A stretch of 64,000 bases of DNA from Thalassotalea psychrophila (GTDB lineage: Bacteria > Pseudomonadota > Gammaproteobacteria > Enterobacterales > Alteromonadaceae), in assembly GCF_031583595.1 (NCBI RefSeq), contig NZ_CP134145.1, positions 3,782,001 through 3,846,000 of the forward strand. Direction: 5' to 3'. The notes beneath the pieces were generated by a model. It did no database searches and was not told where the DNA came from. It saw only the letters and a list, made by a program, of their open reading frames with translations. This document shows, in pieces, positions 16,100-26,000 of the stretch. Each line of letters starts with the position of its first letter. The stretch's first letter is position 1. The position numbers were made by a program, and so were the translations under genes.

Positions 16100-16774
16100 T
16101 TAGTTTGCTTTTATTTCTTTTGAGTAGTCGTCTTGCTCAATAGAAAATTCTTTAGAATGGGTCATGTAAGGATGGTCTTCTAAAAAGATCTCAATGGCAC
16201 GTTTTACTTTATTACCGATAAAATCAATTTTGTCATCAAAGAAATTTTTACGATGATCTTCAGAATCAAAAATACCAATTACATCACCGTCTGGTCCAAA
16301 TATAGGGCAACAAAGCTCCGATTTAACTTTCGCATCACAACGATAATATGGACCGTCGTGGGTATCAACATCTGGAATATAATATTGCTGTTTTTCCATG
16401 ATCACACGAGTATTAATCGACTTTTCTAAGTGCTCTTCTGAGATCTCAAATTCAGCTTTACTCATTTCACCGTTGTAAACGTACTTAACCAACTTGTCGC
16501 CATGGCGAAGGTAAATACCAAACCACAATACATCAGATTTAATGTGGATCCAGCGCACCAAACGGTTTAAACGAGCCAGTAAATCTAACAAATTAGCTTT
16601 CTGTTCAGCGCTATCAATATATTGCATTAAGTCATAGGTATTTCCTGCAACCTTATAGATTGGACAAGTACCGTCTGCGTTTAACTCAGGCTCAATATAA
16701 GTTAACAAATGATCATGGTTATCAAGGGTGTTAATTGGCTCATAAAGAACCCCTAATATGTCAAATAATCGCAT
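16100..16774 (-). CDS. GAF domain-containing protein
   Basis: This 224-residue protein has a GAF-type domain at about 50-200, including WFGIYLRHGDKLVKY, an RCDAKVKSELCCPIF segment with cysteines, and the DGDVIGIFDSED strand. That pattern resembles free-methionine-sulfoxide-reductase-like GAF proteins, with extra N- and C-terminal extensions. Enzyme activity cannot be claimed without checking the cysteine positions against that family. It ends close to the SRAP gene, in convergent orientation. No membrane segment or signal peptide is seen, so it is cytoplasmic. Confidence 0.75.
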   Translation of the reverse strand: MRLFDILGVLYEPINTLDNHDHLLTYIEPELNADGTCPIYKVAGNTYDLMQYIDSAEQKANLLDLLARLNRLVRWIHIKSDVLWFGIYLRHGDKLVKYVYNGEMSKAEFEISEEHLEKSINTRVIMEKQQYYIPDVDTHDGPYYRCDAKVKSELCCPIFGPDGDVIGIFDSEDHRKNFFDDKIDFIGNKVKRAIEIFLEDHPYMTHSKEFSIEQDDYSKEIKAN

Positions 16775-16906
16775 TTGCTTTACCTATAAAATGTTATGTT
16801 AATAAACCATTAATTTAGATGTATAGACGTCTAAATGAAAAATCTATTATACAGAAGATTGTTCTGATGCCAACACATTTTATTATTTAGCAGAAAACAG
16901 AAACAA

Positions 16907-17380
16907 TTATAGTATTTCGGCGTAGGCGACAATTGGCTTAGTTAAAAGCTCAGGAAGCTGATTAAGCTCAACTCGATCGAGTAAATTTTTTACTGCAAGC
17001 CCTAACTCAACATCACCTTCAATCAATAACTTGCGTTTAAAAAACAAGGTGTCAGGGTCAATAGTTTGTGATGCTAATAAAACAAATGAATTAAAGTCTC
17101 CGCTGATCACTACATCGCTATTTAGTTGTGTCTTGCTCATATGACTAACATTGATTTTTTCATCCTCGACGGTAAAAAACCAAGACTTATTGAGGTCAGT
17201 TACTTTTATTTCTAGGAATACCTCTTCTAAAAAATCTAATTCGCCATCTTCAAGTTGCTCTTTAAGTGCGTTATTAATCGCAACAGTAATAACCTTACTT
17301 TGAATTGAACCAGGAACAATATGACTTGATACATGAGCTATTTTAGGCAGGATTTGACAAAGTTTTTTGGGAAGTTTCAT
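16907..17380 (-). CDS. ubiT: SCP2-domain protein UbiT (ubiquinone biosynthesis accessory factor)
   Basis: The 157-residue protein starts at the ATG at 17380, giving MKLPKKLCQILPKIAH; an upstream in-frame ATG at 17419 is less likely. It is an SCP2 (sterol carrier) domain protein, visible in VISGDFNSFVLLASQTIDPDTLFFKRKLLIEGDVELGLAVKNLLD-type sequence near residues 85-140. UbiT holds prenylated intermediates in the oxygen-independent branch of ubiquinone synthesis. It is divergent from ubiU and ubiV, and an FNR-like box lies in the gap. That gene trio makes the assignment firm. Confidence 0.9.
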   Translation of the reverse strand: MKLPKKLCQILPKIAHVSSHIVPGSIQSKVITVAINNALKEQLEDGELDFLEEVFLEIKVTDLNKSWFFTVEDEKINVSHMSKTQLNSDVVISGDFNSFVLLASQTIDPDTLFFKRKLLIEGDVELGLAVKNLLDRVELNQLPELLTKPIVAYAEIL

Positions 17381-17445
17381 AGGTTCTAAATAAAAGGTTA
17401 GTAGTTTCAATATAAACAAGATAACAAATTATAAATATCTATTGT

Positions 17446-17459
17446 TTAATCCATATCAA
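17446..17459. promoter_or_regulatory. FNR-like box between ubiT and ubiU
   Basis: TTAATCCATATCAA differs from the FNR/EtrA consensus TTGATnnnnATCAA at one of ten fixed positions. It lies midway in the 144-bp divergent promoter region of ubiT and ubiUV. In E. coli these genes are used under low oxygen and are under FNR control, so the site is plausible. Function is inferred. Confidence 0.5.
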
Positions 17460-17524
17460 ATATATATCTAACTGATTAGTTAGAATAATCTCGCATAAAA
17501 ATAACTAAGAGTATGATCTTCCCC

Positions 17525-18520
17525 ATGGAATTACTTTGCCCAGCCGGTAGCCTGCCTGCAGTAAAAACAGCCTTAGAGCATGGCGCTGATGCAATATTTA
17601 TCGGCATGAACAATGAAACTAATGCTCGCCACTTTGCCGGCCTTAATTTTAACGATAAACGAATTTTGCAAGCCGCCAACTTAATTAATCAAAAAAATAA
17701 AGACTTACATATAGCCATTAATACCTTTGCCAAACCTGGTGAATTCAGACATTGGCAATATGCCGTAGATAAAGCGATAGATATAGGTGCAAAAGCATTA
17801 ATTATTGCTGATATGGCGGTACTTGATTACGCTGCAGATAAATATCCAGATGCTGAAATTCATCTTTCAGTGCAAGCTTCTGCCACCAATAAAGCTGCGA
17901 TTGATTTTTACAGAAATAATTTCAATATTCATCGCGTTGTATTGCCTAGAGTATTGTCGCTTCAACAAGTAAAACAACTGTCTCGTCAAACTAACATTGA
18001 ACTTGAAGTCTTTGCTTTTGGCAGTTTGTGTATTATGGCTGAAGGTCGATGTTATTTATCTTCTTATTTAACTGGTGAAAGCCCTAATACTGTTGGCGCT
18101 TGCTCGCCAGCAAAATATGTCGACTGGAAACAAACTGAAAATGGCTTAGAGTCACGTTTAAATGATGTATTAATTGATCGCTACCAAGACGACGAAAATG
18201 CCGGCTACCCTACTCTATGTAAAGGTCGATTCAAGGTAGACGATAATCTTTACCATGCCCTAGAAGAGCCAACGAGTTTAAATACTATTGATTTAATTCC
18301 TGAGCTTGCCAAAGCAAATATTGCTTCGGTAAAAATTGAAGGCCGACAACGCAGCCCTGCTTATGTTGCCACGGTAACTCGATTATGGCGACAAGCTATA
18401 GATTGCTATAAAAAAGATCCTGAAAACTATAAAGCTGATCCAACCTGGATGAGCGAGCTTGGTAATATTTCTGAAGGCTCACAAACAACACTAGGTGCCT
18501 ATCACCGCAACTGGCAATAG
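17525..18520 (+). CDS. ubiU: UbiU, oxygen-independent ubiquinone hydroxylation protein (U32 family)
   Basis: The protein of 331 residues is a peptidase-U32-family member. The start MELLCPAGSLPAVKTAL at 17525 matches the usual UbiU N-terminus; an ATG four codons earlier is possible. Family marks include NARHFAGLNF and the cysteines of FGSLCIMAEGRCY, VGACSPAKYVDW and TLCKGRFKV, which correspond to the four ligands of the 4Fe-4S cluster. Together with UbiV it hydroxylates the ubiquinone ring without O2. UbiV follows after 10 bp and ubiT is divergent. This would let the cell make ubiquinone at low oxygen. Confidence 0.93.
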   Translation: MELLCPAGSLPAVKTALEHGADAIFIGMNNETNARHFAGLNFNDKRILQAANLINQKNKDLHIAINTFAKPGEFRHWQYAVDKAIDIGAKALIIADMAVLDYAADKYPDAEIHLSVQASATNKAAIDFYRNNFNIHRVVLPRVLSLQQVKQLSRQTNIELEVFAFGSLCIMAEGRCYLSSYLTGESPNTVGACSPAKYVDWKQTENGLESRLNDVLIDRYQDDENAGYPTLCKGRFKVDDNLYHALEEPTSLNTIDLIPELAKANIASVKIEGRQRSPAYVATVTRLWRQAIDCYKKDPENYKADPTWMSELGNISEGSQTTLGAYHRNWQ

Positions 18521-18530
18521 AGGAAAAGTA

Positions 18531-19403
18531 ATGAAGTATTCATTAGGTGCAAATCAATTCTATTGGCCAAAAGCAAAGGTTGAAGAATTTTACCAACAAG
18601 CAGCATATTCAAATGCTGACATTATATACTTGGGCGAAACTGTTTGCTCAAAACGACGAGAGCTTCGCCAAAAAGATTGGCTTGAGCTTGCTAAGGAATT
18701 AGCAAATTCAAATAAACAAATAGTATTGTCTACAATGGCACTTTTGGAAGCCCCGTCAGAAGTATCAATACTTAAAAAATATTGTGATAACGGCGACTTT
18801 ATTATTGAAGCAAATGATGTTGGCGCAATTGAGTTTTGCCGACAAAACAGGGTTGAATTTGTTTGTGGACAGGCAATAAATGCCTACAACGCCCCTGCTT
18901 TAAAGCGCTTAATTAATATGGGAATGCAGCGCTGGGTAACACCGGTTGAGTTAGGCCGAGATTGGATCAAACATACCTTAGATGATTTAGCCAACCAAGG
19001 GCTACGTGACAAGTTTGAAGTTGAAGTTCAATCTTATGGGTATTTACCGTTGGCCTATTCTGCTCGCTGTTTTACTGCAAGAAGTGAAAACAAAAGTAAA
19101 GATGATTGTCAGCTGTGTTGTATCAATTACCCAAGCGGGCGAATTGCCGACAGCCAGGAAGATAAACAACTGTTTGTATTAAATGGAATTCAAACTATGT
19201 CAGGTGATTGTTATAACTTAAGTAATGACATAACAAGTATGAAAGACTTGATAGACATAATCCGTATAAGCCCACAAGCAGAAGATACGTTCACTGTACT
19301 GGATGATTTTATAGCTAAAGAACAACAACCAACATTTGAAAAACTACCAAACAATCATTCGAATGGTTATTGGCATCAAATCGCTGGAATGGACACTATT
19401 TAA
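18531..19403 (+). CDS. ubiV: UbiV, oxygen-independent ubiquinone hydroxylation protein (U32 family)
   Basis: This protein of 290 residues starts at the ATG at 18531, with AGAGGAAAAG directly upstream. The N-terminus MKYSLGANQFYWPK is typical. Cluster-ligand cysteines can be seen in ETVCSKRRELR and in ARCFTARSENKSKDDCQLCC. UbiV forms a complex with UbiU, each carrying a 4Fe-4S cluster, and the pair catalyses oxygen-independent ring hydroxylation in ubiquinone synthesis. The gene follows ubiU closely and is ended by a hairpin at 19422-19447. Confidence 0.93.
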   Translation: MKYSLGANQFYWPKAKVEEFYQQAAYSNADIIYLGETVCSKRRELRQKDWLELAKELANSNKQIVLSTMALLEAPSEVSILKKYCDNGDFIIEANDVGAIEFCRQNRVEFVCGQAINAYNAPALKRLINMGMQRWVTPVELGRDWIKHTLDDLANQGLRDKFEVEVQSYGYLPLAYSARCFTARSENKSKDDCQLCCINYPSGRIADSQEDKQLFVLNGIQTMSGDCYNLSNDITSMKDLIDIIRISPQAEDTFTVLDDFIAKEQQPTFEKLPNNHSNGYWHQIAGMDTI

Positions 19404-19421
19404 ACAACTTCACCAAAAATG

Positions 19422-19447
19422 AACAAGAGTATAATTTTACTCTTGTT
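19422..19447 (+). terminator. Hairpin after ubiV
   Basis: A 10-bp stem (AACAAGAGTA and TACTCTTGTT) closes a six-base loop 18 bp past the ubiV stop. It is followed by T and C residues rather than a clean T run, so it is a moderate terminator candidate. Confidence 0.5.
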
Positions 19448-19528
19448 TCCCCTCCGTAAAATCATTATCGATCGTTTCATTGTATCTACAAGTTGTTATA
19501 CTAAAAAAAAGCATTGATAGAGATAAGC

Positions 19529-19933
19529 ATGAGTTCGGTTCAAAATATACGAAATAAAACCAATACATTAATAATGGATGACGCAACCATTGATATCATC
19601 AACTTGCGCTTACGTACCTATATTGGTTTTAACCCCGAAGAGATAAGTAAACAACAAGACATCGTTATTAACGCACGAATTAGCTACCCAGCAGGAAATG
19701 CTTGCACTACTGATGAAGCAGCACAAGCGTTAAACTATAAAACAATTACCAAAAAAATGATAAGCCATGTTGAAGGTGGAAACTTTAAACTGTTAGAAAA
19801 GTTGACTTCAGATTTATTAGAAATTGCCATGACTTCCAAACTTGTAACCTTCGCAAAAGTTACCGTAGAAAAGCCGCATGCGTTGCGCTTTGCTGATTCG
19901 GTATCACTTACCTTAAGTGCCAAGCGTAAATAA
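19529..19933 (+). CDS. folX: Dihydroneopterin triphosphate 2'-epimerase FolX
   Basis: This 134-residue protein has its start at the ATG at 19529, with AGAGATAAGC upstream; a TTG at 19514 and an ATG at 19574 are alternatives. It belongs to the FolB/FolX tunnel-fold family and matches FolX closely: INLRLRTYIGFNPEEISKQQ, ALNYKTITKKMISHVE, and KPHALRFADSVSLTLS. FolX epimerises dihydroneopterin triphosphate to dihydromonapterin triphosphate. It is followed by folM and folE, the partners for making tetrahydromonapterin. The N-terminal 15-20 residues are longer than in E. coli. Confidence 0.93.
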   Translation: MSSVQNIRNKTNTLIMDDATIDIINLRLRTYIGFNPEEISKQQDIVINARISYPAGNACTTDEAAQALNYKTITKKMISHVEGGNFKLLEKLTSDLLEIAMTSKLVTFAKVTVEKPHALRFADSVSLTLSAKRK

Positions 19934-19950
19934 TTTGTGGTAGGTAATTT

Positions 19951-20673
19951 ATGATAGACAATGCAATAGTTATCACCGGTGGAGGGCAACGATTAGGCTT
20001 GGCATTCGCAAAAGCCTTACATAGTAAACTTACGCCTGTAGTAATTACCTATAGAGCTGAACGTGAGTCAATAACTGAACTACAAAACCTTGGCATAATC
20101 TGTATCAAAGCGGACTTTTCAACCGATGAAGGCGTTGCTAACTTTAACCAATTCATTCAAAGTAATTGTTCTTCGTTAAAAGCGATAATACATAATGCGT
20201 CCGACTGGTTAGCCGAAAGCGCCGCAGTTTCCCCTAGTGAAACAATGCAAAGTATGATGCAAGTCCACGTACAAGCCCCCTATCAGCTTAATTTATTCTT
20301 GCAGCCTTTATTGGAAAATTATTACCTACAAACATCTAACGCAGCTGATATAATTCACTTAACTGACTTTGTAGTTGGTAAAGGCAGTAAAAAACACATA
20401 GCATATGCCGCAAGTAAGGCTGCATTAGCCAATTTAACACTTTCTTTCTCTGCCCTCTTAGCACCTAAAGTAAAAGTAAATTCTATTGCACCGTCGTTAC
20501 TTATGTTCAATGAAAACGACAGTGACAGCTATAAACAAAAAACTTTAAAAAAATCATTAATGCAAATAGCCCCAGGTGAAATTGAAGGGGTTGAAGCAGT
20601 ACAGTACTTACTAAACAGTAGGTATATCACCGGCCATACACTACACTTAAATGGTGGCCGACATTTAGCTTAA
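19951..20673 (+). CDS. folM: Dihydromonapterin reductase FolM (SDR family)
   Basis: This 240-residue short-chain dehydrogenase has the nucleotide-binding start IVITGGGQRLGLAFAKAL, in which TGGGQRLG is typical of FolM/PTR1-like enzymes. The NAS motif appears as IHNASDW and the catalytic Tyr-Lys as YAASKAA. The C-terminus LHLNGGRHLA is also usual. FolM reduces dihydromonapterin (and dihydrofolate weakly) with NADPH. It lies 17 bp after folX and 44 bp before folE. In E. coli tetrahydromonapterin serves as pterin cofactor; whether a phenylalanine hydroxylase uses it here cannot be seen in this window. Confidence 0.93.
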   Translation: MIDNAIVITGGGQRLGLAFAKALHSKLTPVVITYRAERESITELQNLGIICIKADFSTDEGVANFNQFIQSNCSSLKAIIHNASDWLAESAAVSPSETMQSMMQVHVQAPYQLNLFLQPLLENYYLQTSNAADIIHLTDFVVGKGSKKHIAYAASKAALANLTLSFSALLAPKVKVNSIAPSLLMFNENDSDSYKQKTLKKSLMQIAPGEIEGVEAVQYLLNSRYITGHTLHLNGGRHLA

Positions 20674-20717
20674 AACCATAAAAGCTAAACTAAGTATTAA
20701 TAACTGAGAAAATTATA

Positions 20718-21407
20718 ATGAATAGCATGCAAGCAAAAAAACTAGCTAGCATTAGTAGCAACAAAGCAAGCAGTCCTGCGGCTAAAATTGTACAAAAAGC
20801 ATTAATAAATGCCGGTTTAGAAACGCCTTTGCAAAGTAATAACAAACTCAGTAATGATGAAAAATATCAAAAGATAAAGCAATCATTCACTGATATTTGT
20901 GACACTCTAGGGTTAGACTTATCCGACGATAGTCTTCAAGAAACGCCTCATCGTATTGCTAAAATGTACGTGCAAGAAATTTTCTCCGGTTTAGATTACA
21001 GTAACTTTCCAAAAATTACTGTCATCGATAATAAAATGGCTAATGATGAAATGATTATGGTTAAAGACATCAACCTAACCAGCACTTGTGAACATCACTT
21101 TGTCACCATAGATGGCTTAGCAAAGGTTGCTTATATTCCTGGTGATAAAATTATTGGCTTATCTAAAATCAATCGTCTGGTTCGCTTTTTTGCCCAACGG
21201 CCACAAGTACAAGAACGTTTAACTCAGCAAATTTTGATCTCATTAAAAGCACTATTAGACACAGAACATGTTGCGGTAACAATCAATGCCGTGCATTATT
21301 GCGTGAAAGCTCGTGGCGTTATGGATTCAAATTCAAGTACCACAACAACAGCCTTAAGCGGTTGTTTTAAAAGTAACCCCTCGACTCGCAGCGAATTTTT
21401 GCAATAA
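20718..21407 (+). CDS. folE: GTP cyclohydrolase I (FolE)
   Basis: The 229-residue protein is a type I GTP cyclohydrolase. It has the zinc-binding motif [20 protein letters not shown] with its Cys and two His, the third ligand Cys in HYCVKARGV, and [20 protein letters not shown]. It makes dihydroneopterin triphosphate from GTP, the substrate of FolX. The gene is third in folX-folM-folE, so the three steps to tetrahydromonapterin are clustered. A poorly conserved N-terminal extension of about 40 residues precedes the catalytic domain. Confidence 0.95.
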   Translation: MNSMQAKKLASISSNKASSPAAKIVQKALINAGLETPLQSNNKLSNDEKYQKIKQSFTDICDTLGLDLSDDSLQETPHRIAKMYVQEIFSGLDYSNFPKITVIDNKMANDEMIMVKDINLTSTCEHHFVTIDGLAKVAYIPGDKIIGLSKINRLVRFFAQRPQVQERLTQQILISLKALLDTEHVAVTINAVHYCVKARGVMDSNSSTTTTALSGCFKSNPSTRSEFLQ

Positions 21408-21454
21408 TATTTATCCCATTTGGTATAAACATTCCCCCTTTATATGGAACGCGT

Positions 21455-21715
21455 ATGAAAAAAATTAAAAATGAACAGGCTTTATTAAAAATAGCCCTTA
21501 GTGTAGGTGAAAAATACGCAATAAATAGAGGTTTTAAAAGTTTTGGTGCAACCGATGCATCCAAACAAAAGATTGAAGCTTTATATCGTTTGTTAGTACA
21601 AGATAAATTAGTTCATCCACTTCCAGAAGATAAAGAAGATTTATTAAGTATGAAGCATAAGCTTGCGCTGTGGATACAGAAACAACTTCCTGAAGGTCAT
21701 GAATTACTAAAATAG
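21455..21715 (+). CDS. Small conserved protein (DUF5062-like)
   Basis: This 86-residue cytoplasmic protein starts MKKIKNEQALLKIALSVGEKYA and ends in a Leu/Lys-rich tail. I believe it resembles the DUF5062 family of small gammaproteobacterial proteins, but this is from memory of the N-terminal pattern. No catalytic motif is visible. It lies 47 bp after folE on the same strand and is followed by a strong hairpin at 21722-21759, so it could be the last gene of the fol transcript. Confidence 0.65.
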   Translation: MKKIKNEQALLKIALSVGEKYAINRGFKSFGATDASKQKIEALYRLLVQDKLVHPLPEDKEDLLSMKHKLALWIQKQLPEGHELLK

Positions 21716-21721
21716 ATTTAC

Positions 21722-21759
21722 TATCTGATATCAGTTTATATACTCACTGATATCAGATA
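21722..21759 (+). terminator. Hairpin after the DUF5062-like gene
   Basis: A perfect 14-bp stem (TATCTGATATCAGT and its complement) closes a 10-base loop directly after the stop at 21715. There is no T run after it. Each arm also contains the palindrome CTGATATCAG, so a protein-binding role cannot be excluded. Confidence 0.5.
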
Positions 21760-21948
21760 AATTAAATAGAATTAGGTGTACTTAATTCTATTTTCACTAA
21801 ATAAGTGCCTGCACCGAAACATCTGGCAACATTTTATTAACATTTAATATAGCTATATTAGTTTTGAACTCTTAAAATAAGCGCCTAAATCTTCCCTTAA
21901 CCATATTAGTTTGGTTATTTATACTGCTTAACACTATTTGGACTTACC

Positions 21949-23028
21949 ATGAACTTTAAACCCTGGTTAATTACCTTGTGTCTGTTATCTCTTGCCTTGT
22001 TCAGTTTATACCAATACAAGCAATTACTTATGTCTCCTAATGCCGCAGAACAACATTTTGAACCCGCTGCAACCGTAGATGCAGTCACAGTATCTTCCAT
22101 TTCATTTCAAAAAAAAGTACAAGTGAATGGTGAAATAAAAGCAATAAAACAACTTGAATTAAAAAATGAGTTAGCAGGAAAAATTATAAAACTAAATTTA
22201 ATTTCCGGCAGCAAAGTATTCAAAGACCAAATTCTGATTGAAATACAACACACCCAAGAAAAAGCGCAATTAATAGCGGCTAATGCCCAATTAACCTTAA
22301 CTAAAAATAGCTTAACACGTTATAAAACCTTAAAAGAAAGTAACGAAGTTAGCCAAGAATTAGTAGATAACGCAGAATCAGGTTTTGCTACCGCACAGTC
22401 TAACGTCATTTTATTGCAAGATAGTATTGCTAAAAAGATTATAAAAGCCCCATTTGACGCAGTAGTGGGTATTAATGAACTAGAGTTAGGGCAATACCTT
22501 GATAGTAATACCTCAATAACTACATTAGTTGGCGTTAATGATTTTATTTGGGTCGATTTTTCACTCCCACAAACTTATGACGACTTAGCAGTTAATACTG
22601 AAGTTATGCTCAGCAAAGTTGGCTCTGATGAATTACCAGTCAGAGCTGAAGTAATAGCAATTAACCCAAGCTTATCGGCTAATTCTCGACACTTAAAATA
22701 TCGCGCGAAAGTATTAAAATCGACATTACCTCTACGACCCAATACGCTAGTAAATGTTAGCGTCCCAGTTTCAGCTAGTAAACAACAAATAGCCATTCCT
22801 GATCTAGCTCTTACTCATGACCAGTTTGGTGATTACGTGTTCGTGCTCCAACCTCAAGATGACGGAAGCTATAGAGCAAAGCGTCAAAAAGTAATTGTTT
22901 TAGTACGAGTAGCTGAGCAAGCAATCATTAGTAGTGGCTTACAAAATAAGCAGATCGTAGCAACGGATGGTGCTTTTAAGTTGCAAGAAGGTATGAAAGT
23001 ATTTATCAATAAACTAATTGCGGATTAG
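21949..23028 (+). CDS. RND efflux periplasmic adaptor (membrane fusion protein)
   Basis: This 359-residue protein has an N-terminal membrane/signal segment (about 5-22), a lipoyl-type domain split by a coiled-coil hairpin, then beta-barrel domains. The coiled-coil hairpin (about 105-150) includes NSLTRYKTLKESNEVSQELVDNAESGF. The lipoyl half-motifs are INGE-like VNGEIKAIKQLELKNE and IKAPFDAVVGINELELGQYL. It lacks a lipobox. The RND permease gene starts 10 bp later, so the pair forms an efflux pump that would need an outer-membrane TolC partner encoded elsewhere. Substrate is unknown. Confidence 0.92.
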   Translation: MNFKPWLITLCLLSLALFSLYQYKQLLMSPNAAEQHFEPAATVDAVTVSSISFQKKVQVNGEIKAIKQLELKNELAGKIIKLNLISGSKVFKDQILIEIQHTQEKAQLIAANAQLTLTKNSLTRYKTLKESNEVSQELVDNAESGFATAQSNVILLQDSIAKKIIKAPFDAVVGINELELGQYLDSNTSITTLVGVNDFIWVDFSLPQTYDDLAVNTEVMLSKVGSDELPVRAEVIAINPSLSANSRHLKYRAKVLKSTLPLRPNTLVNVSVPVSASKQQIAIPDLALTHDQFGDYVFVLQPQDDGSYRAKRQKVIVLVRVAEQAIISSGLQNKQIVATDGAFKLQEGMKVFINKLIAD

Positions 23029-23038
23029 GGTAAGTATT

Positions 23039-26000
23039 ATGTTTAAGACCTTAAAATCTAAAAACAGTTTAATGGATGTGTTTGTACACCGACCAGTGCT
23101 ATCGATTGTATTATCAATTGTTATTTGTCTGTCGGGTCTATGGGCAGCATTTAGCATACCGGTGATCCAATTTCCACAAATGGAGAGTTCATCTTTAGTT
23201 ATCGAAACCTACTATACGGGCGCATCTGCCAAGGTGGTAAAAGGTTTCATCAGTGATCCTATCGAACGCGTTGCTTCGACCATACCTGGTGTTGATTATG
23301 TCGATTCGGTTACTAGCTCAGGAACAAGTAAGGTAACAGCTTGGTTGAAACTCAATGAAGATAGTACCAGAGCGTTAGCAGAATTGAATACTAAGCTAAG
23401 TCAGATTAGATTTGAATTACCAGAAGGTGCGCAAGATCCATCGGTTTCAGTGGTAAGAACCGACCGCTCTTTTGCAGCATTTTACTTAAATGTTGACTAT
23501 GGCGACCTAAATAAATCGCAGGTATCTGATTATTTGAATAGGCAAGTGAATCCAATTTTAAATAATGTTGATGGGGTACAACGAGTACAACTAGAAGGTG
23601 GTCGAATTCCTGCCATGCGAGTTAACCTAGATACTGCTCGTTTATCTACTTTTAACCTCAGTACTGATGAAGTTTTTAATGCCCTGAGAAATAACAACTC
23701 TATTGCCACCATGGGTTATAGCCAAAATACCAGACAACGTATCGACATAGTCACAAATTCACAACTCTCAACAGTTGCTGAATTTGAAAACCTTGTGGTC
23801 AAGCGTATAGACCAAGATGTTATTTATCTAAAAGATATCGCAGAGGTATCTTTAGGCGCTGAAGAAGCAAATTTAAGCGCCCGAATAAACCTTAGTGACA
23901 CAGTTTATATTTCAGTATGGCCATTACCTGGCGCAAATGAAATAACTATTGGTAACGGTTTGTATAAAGCGGTTGATCAAATTAACTTAAATTTACCATC
24001 TGGTATGCATATTGATTTTGCCTACGACGGTACGTTGTACATGCGTGATGCATTGAAAGAAATTGTTATTACATTATTAGAAACCGTTACGATTGTTGGC
24101 TTGGTAGTACTTCTTTTAATGGGTTCGTTTAGAGCTGCTTTAGTACCCTTAATCACTATACCTATTTCTATTTTAGGCGCTATTGCGGCAATGTCGCTAA
24201 TGGGGTTTTCGTTAAATTTACTAACTGTATTAGCCATTGTATTATCTGTTGGCTTGGTTGTTGATGATGCAATTGTTGTTGTTGAGAATGTCTCTCGGTT
24301 TATGCGAGAAGGTATGACGAGAAGACAAGCAGCATTACTAAGTTCAAGACAACTACTTGTGCCAATAATCTCAATGACATTAACTCTTGCTGCCGTATAC
24401 GCACCGATAGGCTTCTTGTCAGGACTGACCGGAATGTTATTTAAAGAGTTCGCCTTTTCGCTAGCAATAGCGGTTATAATTTCGGGCATTGTTGCTGTCA
24501 CATTATCGCCAATAATGAGTGCTCACGTATCAGCTAAAGGTGGTCAAGAAAGTAAACTTACAATCAAGATAAACAATATATTTACTACCTTGCAAAATAC
24601 TTATGCAAAAGCATTAAAGAAAATTTTTACGTTAAAATATCAAATACCCTTCATTGCCATCGTGGTGAGCTTATTAACGATACCTTTTTATTTATTTTCA
24701 TCAAAAGAATTGGCGCCAATAGAAGATCAAAGCCAGATTATTATAATGATCCAATCTCCAGCTCAGTCATCACTTGATTATAATATTAAAAATACGGTTA
24801 AAATGACTGAAAGCTTACTGAAAATTCCAAATACAACAGAAATGTGGCAGGTAGTTTTTGGCTCAGGTGGGTTTGGCGGCCTAGGTTTTGTAAAGCCACA
24901 TCAGCGTGATGAAAACATCGCTGAGCTTGTTCCTTCGGTGTATATGGACTTGGTTAAAAATCCAGGGGTAAATTCACTGCCAATATTACCACCATCTTTG
25001 CCTACTGCGGGGCAATTTGATATTGAACTTGTATTAAAGTCATCATCTTCATTTGAAGAAATGAAAGTATATGCCGATCAACTTGCTGATGCGGCACTTA
25101 CAAGTGGTATGTTCTTATTTGCTCAATCTGACCTGCAGATAGATTTACCTAATATAGAATTAACCATAGACCGAAGAAGGCTAGCTGATTTAGGACTAAA
25201 TTTTGCTGAGGTGAATCAACAATTAAGCGTATTTTTATCAAGCAATTACGTTAACCGCTTTGATTTAAATGGTAAAGCCTATCAAGTGATACCTATGGTT
25301 GAAAATGAAGTGAGAGGGAAGCCTGAGAATATTTTGAATTTAACCATTAAAGTTCCTAATGGAGAATTCGTTCCGGTCTCCAGTTTTGCCACTTTAAATT
25401 GGATCACAGGCCCTAGACAGCTTACGACTTTTAGCCAGTTAAATTCCGTAAAAATTTATGGCGGTGTATTACCGGGCATAAGTAAAGAACAAGCATTAAC
25501 AGCCATTGAGAAAGTGGCTACAGACATTTTGCCAAAGTCATATAGTATAGATTACGCCGGAGAATCAAGACAAATTAGAAAAGAAGGCAACACCTTAATG
25601 ACAGTGTTAATGGTTTCTTTGATTATTGTATTTTTGATTTTAGCAGTGCAATTTAATAGTTTTAGCGATCCTTTAGTGGTATTGCTTGGATGTGTGCCAC
25701 TAGCTCTTTCTGGCGCTTTATTATTACCATTTATTGAACTAACCACCGTCAATATTTATTCGCAAATAGGCCTAATCACACTGGTTGGACTTATAACTAA
25801 AAATGGGATTTTAATTGTTGAATTTGCCAATCATGTGCAAGAACAAGGAAAGAGTAAACTCGAAGCTGTAATTGAAGCCGCTACCACAAGATTGCGACCA
25901 ATTTTAATGACTACTGGCGCTACTGTTTTTGGCCATTTCCCGTTAGTACTTGTTACAGGAGCAGGAGCGGAAGCGCGAAATAGTATTGGTATCATATTAG

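Noticed and set aside
24022..24501. Long minus-strand open frame inside the RND permease gene
   Set aside because: It is antisense to a strongly supported RND transporter with intact helix 4 aspartates. The predicted protein is low-complexity Ile/Thr/Ser-rich, as expected for a reverse-complement shadow.
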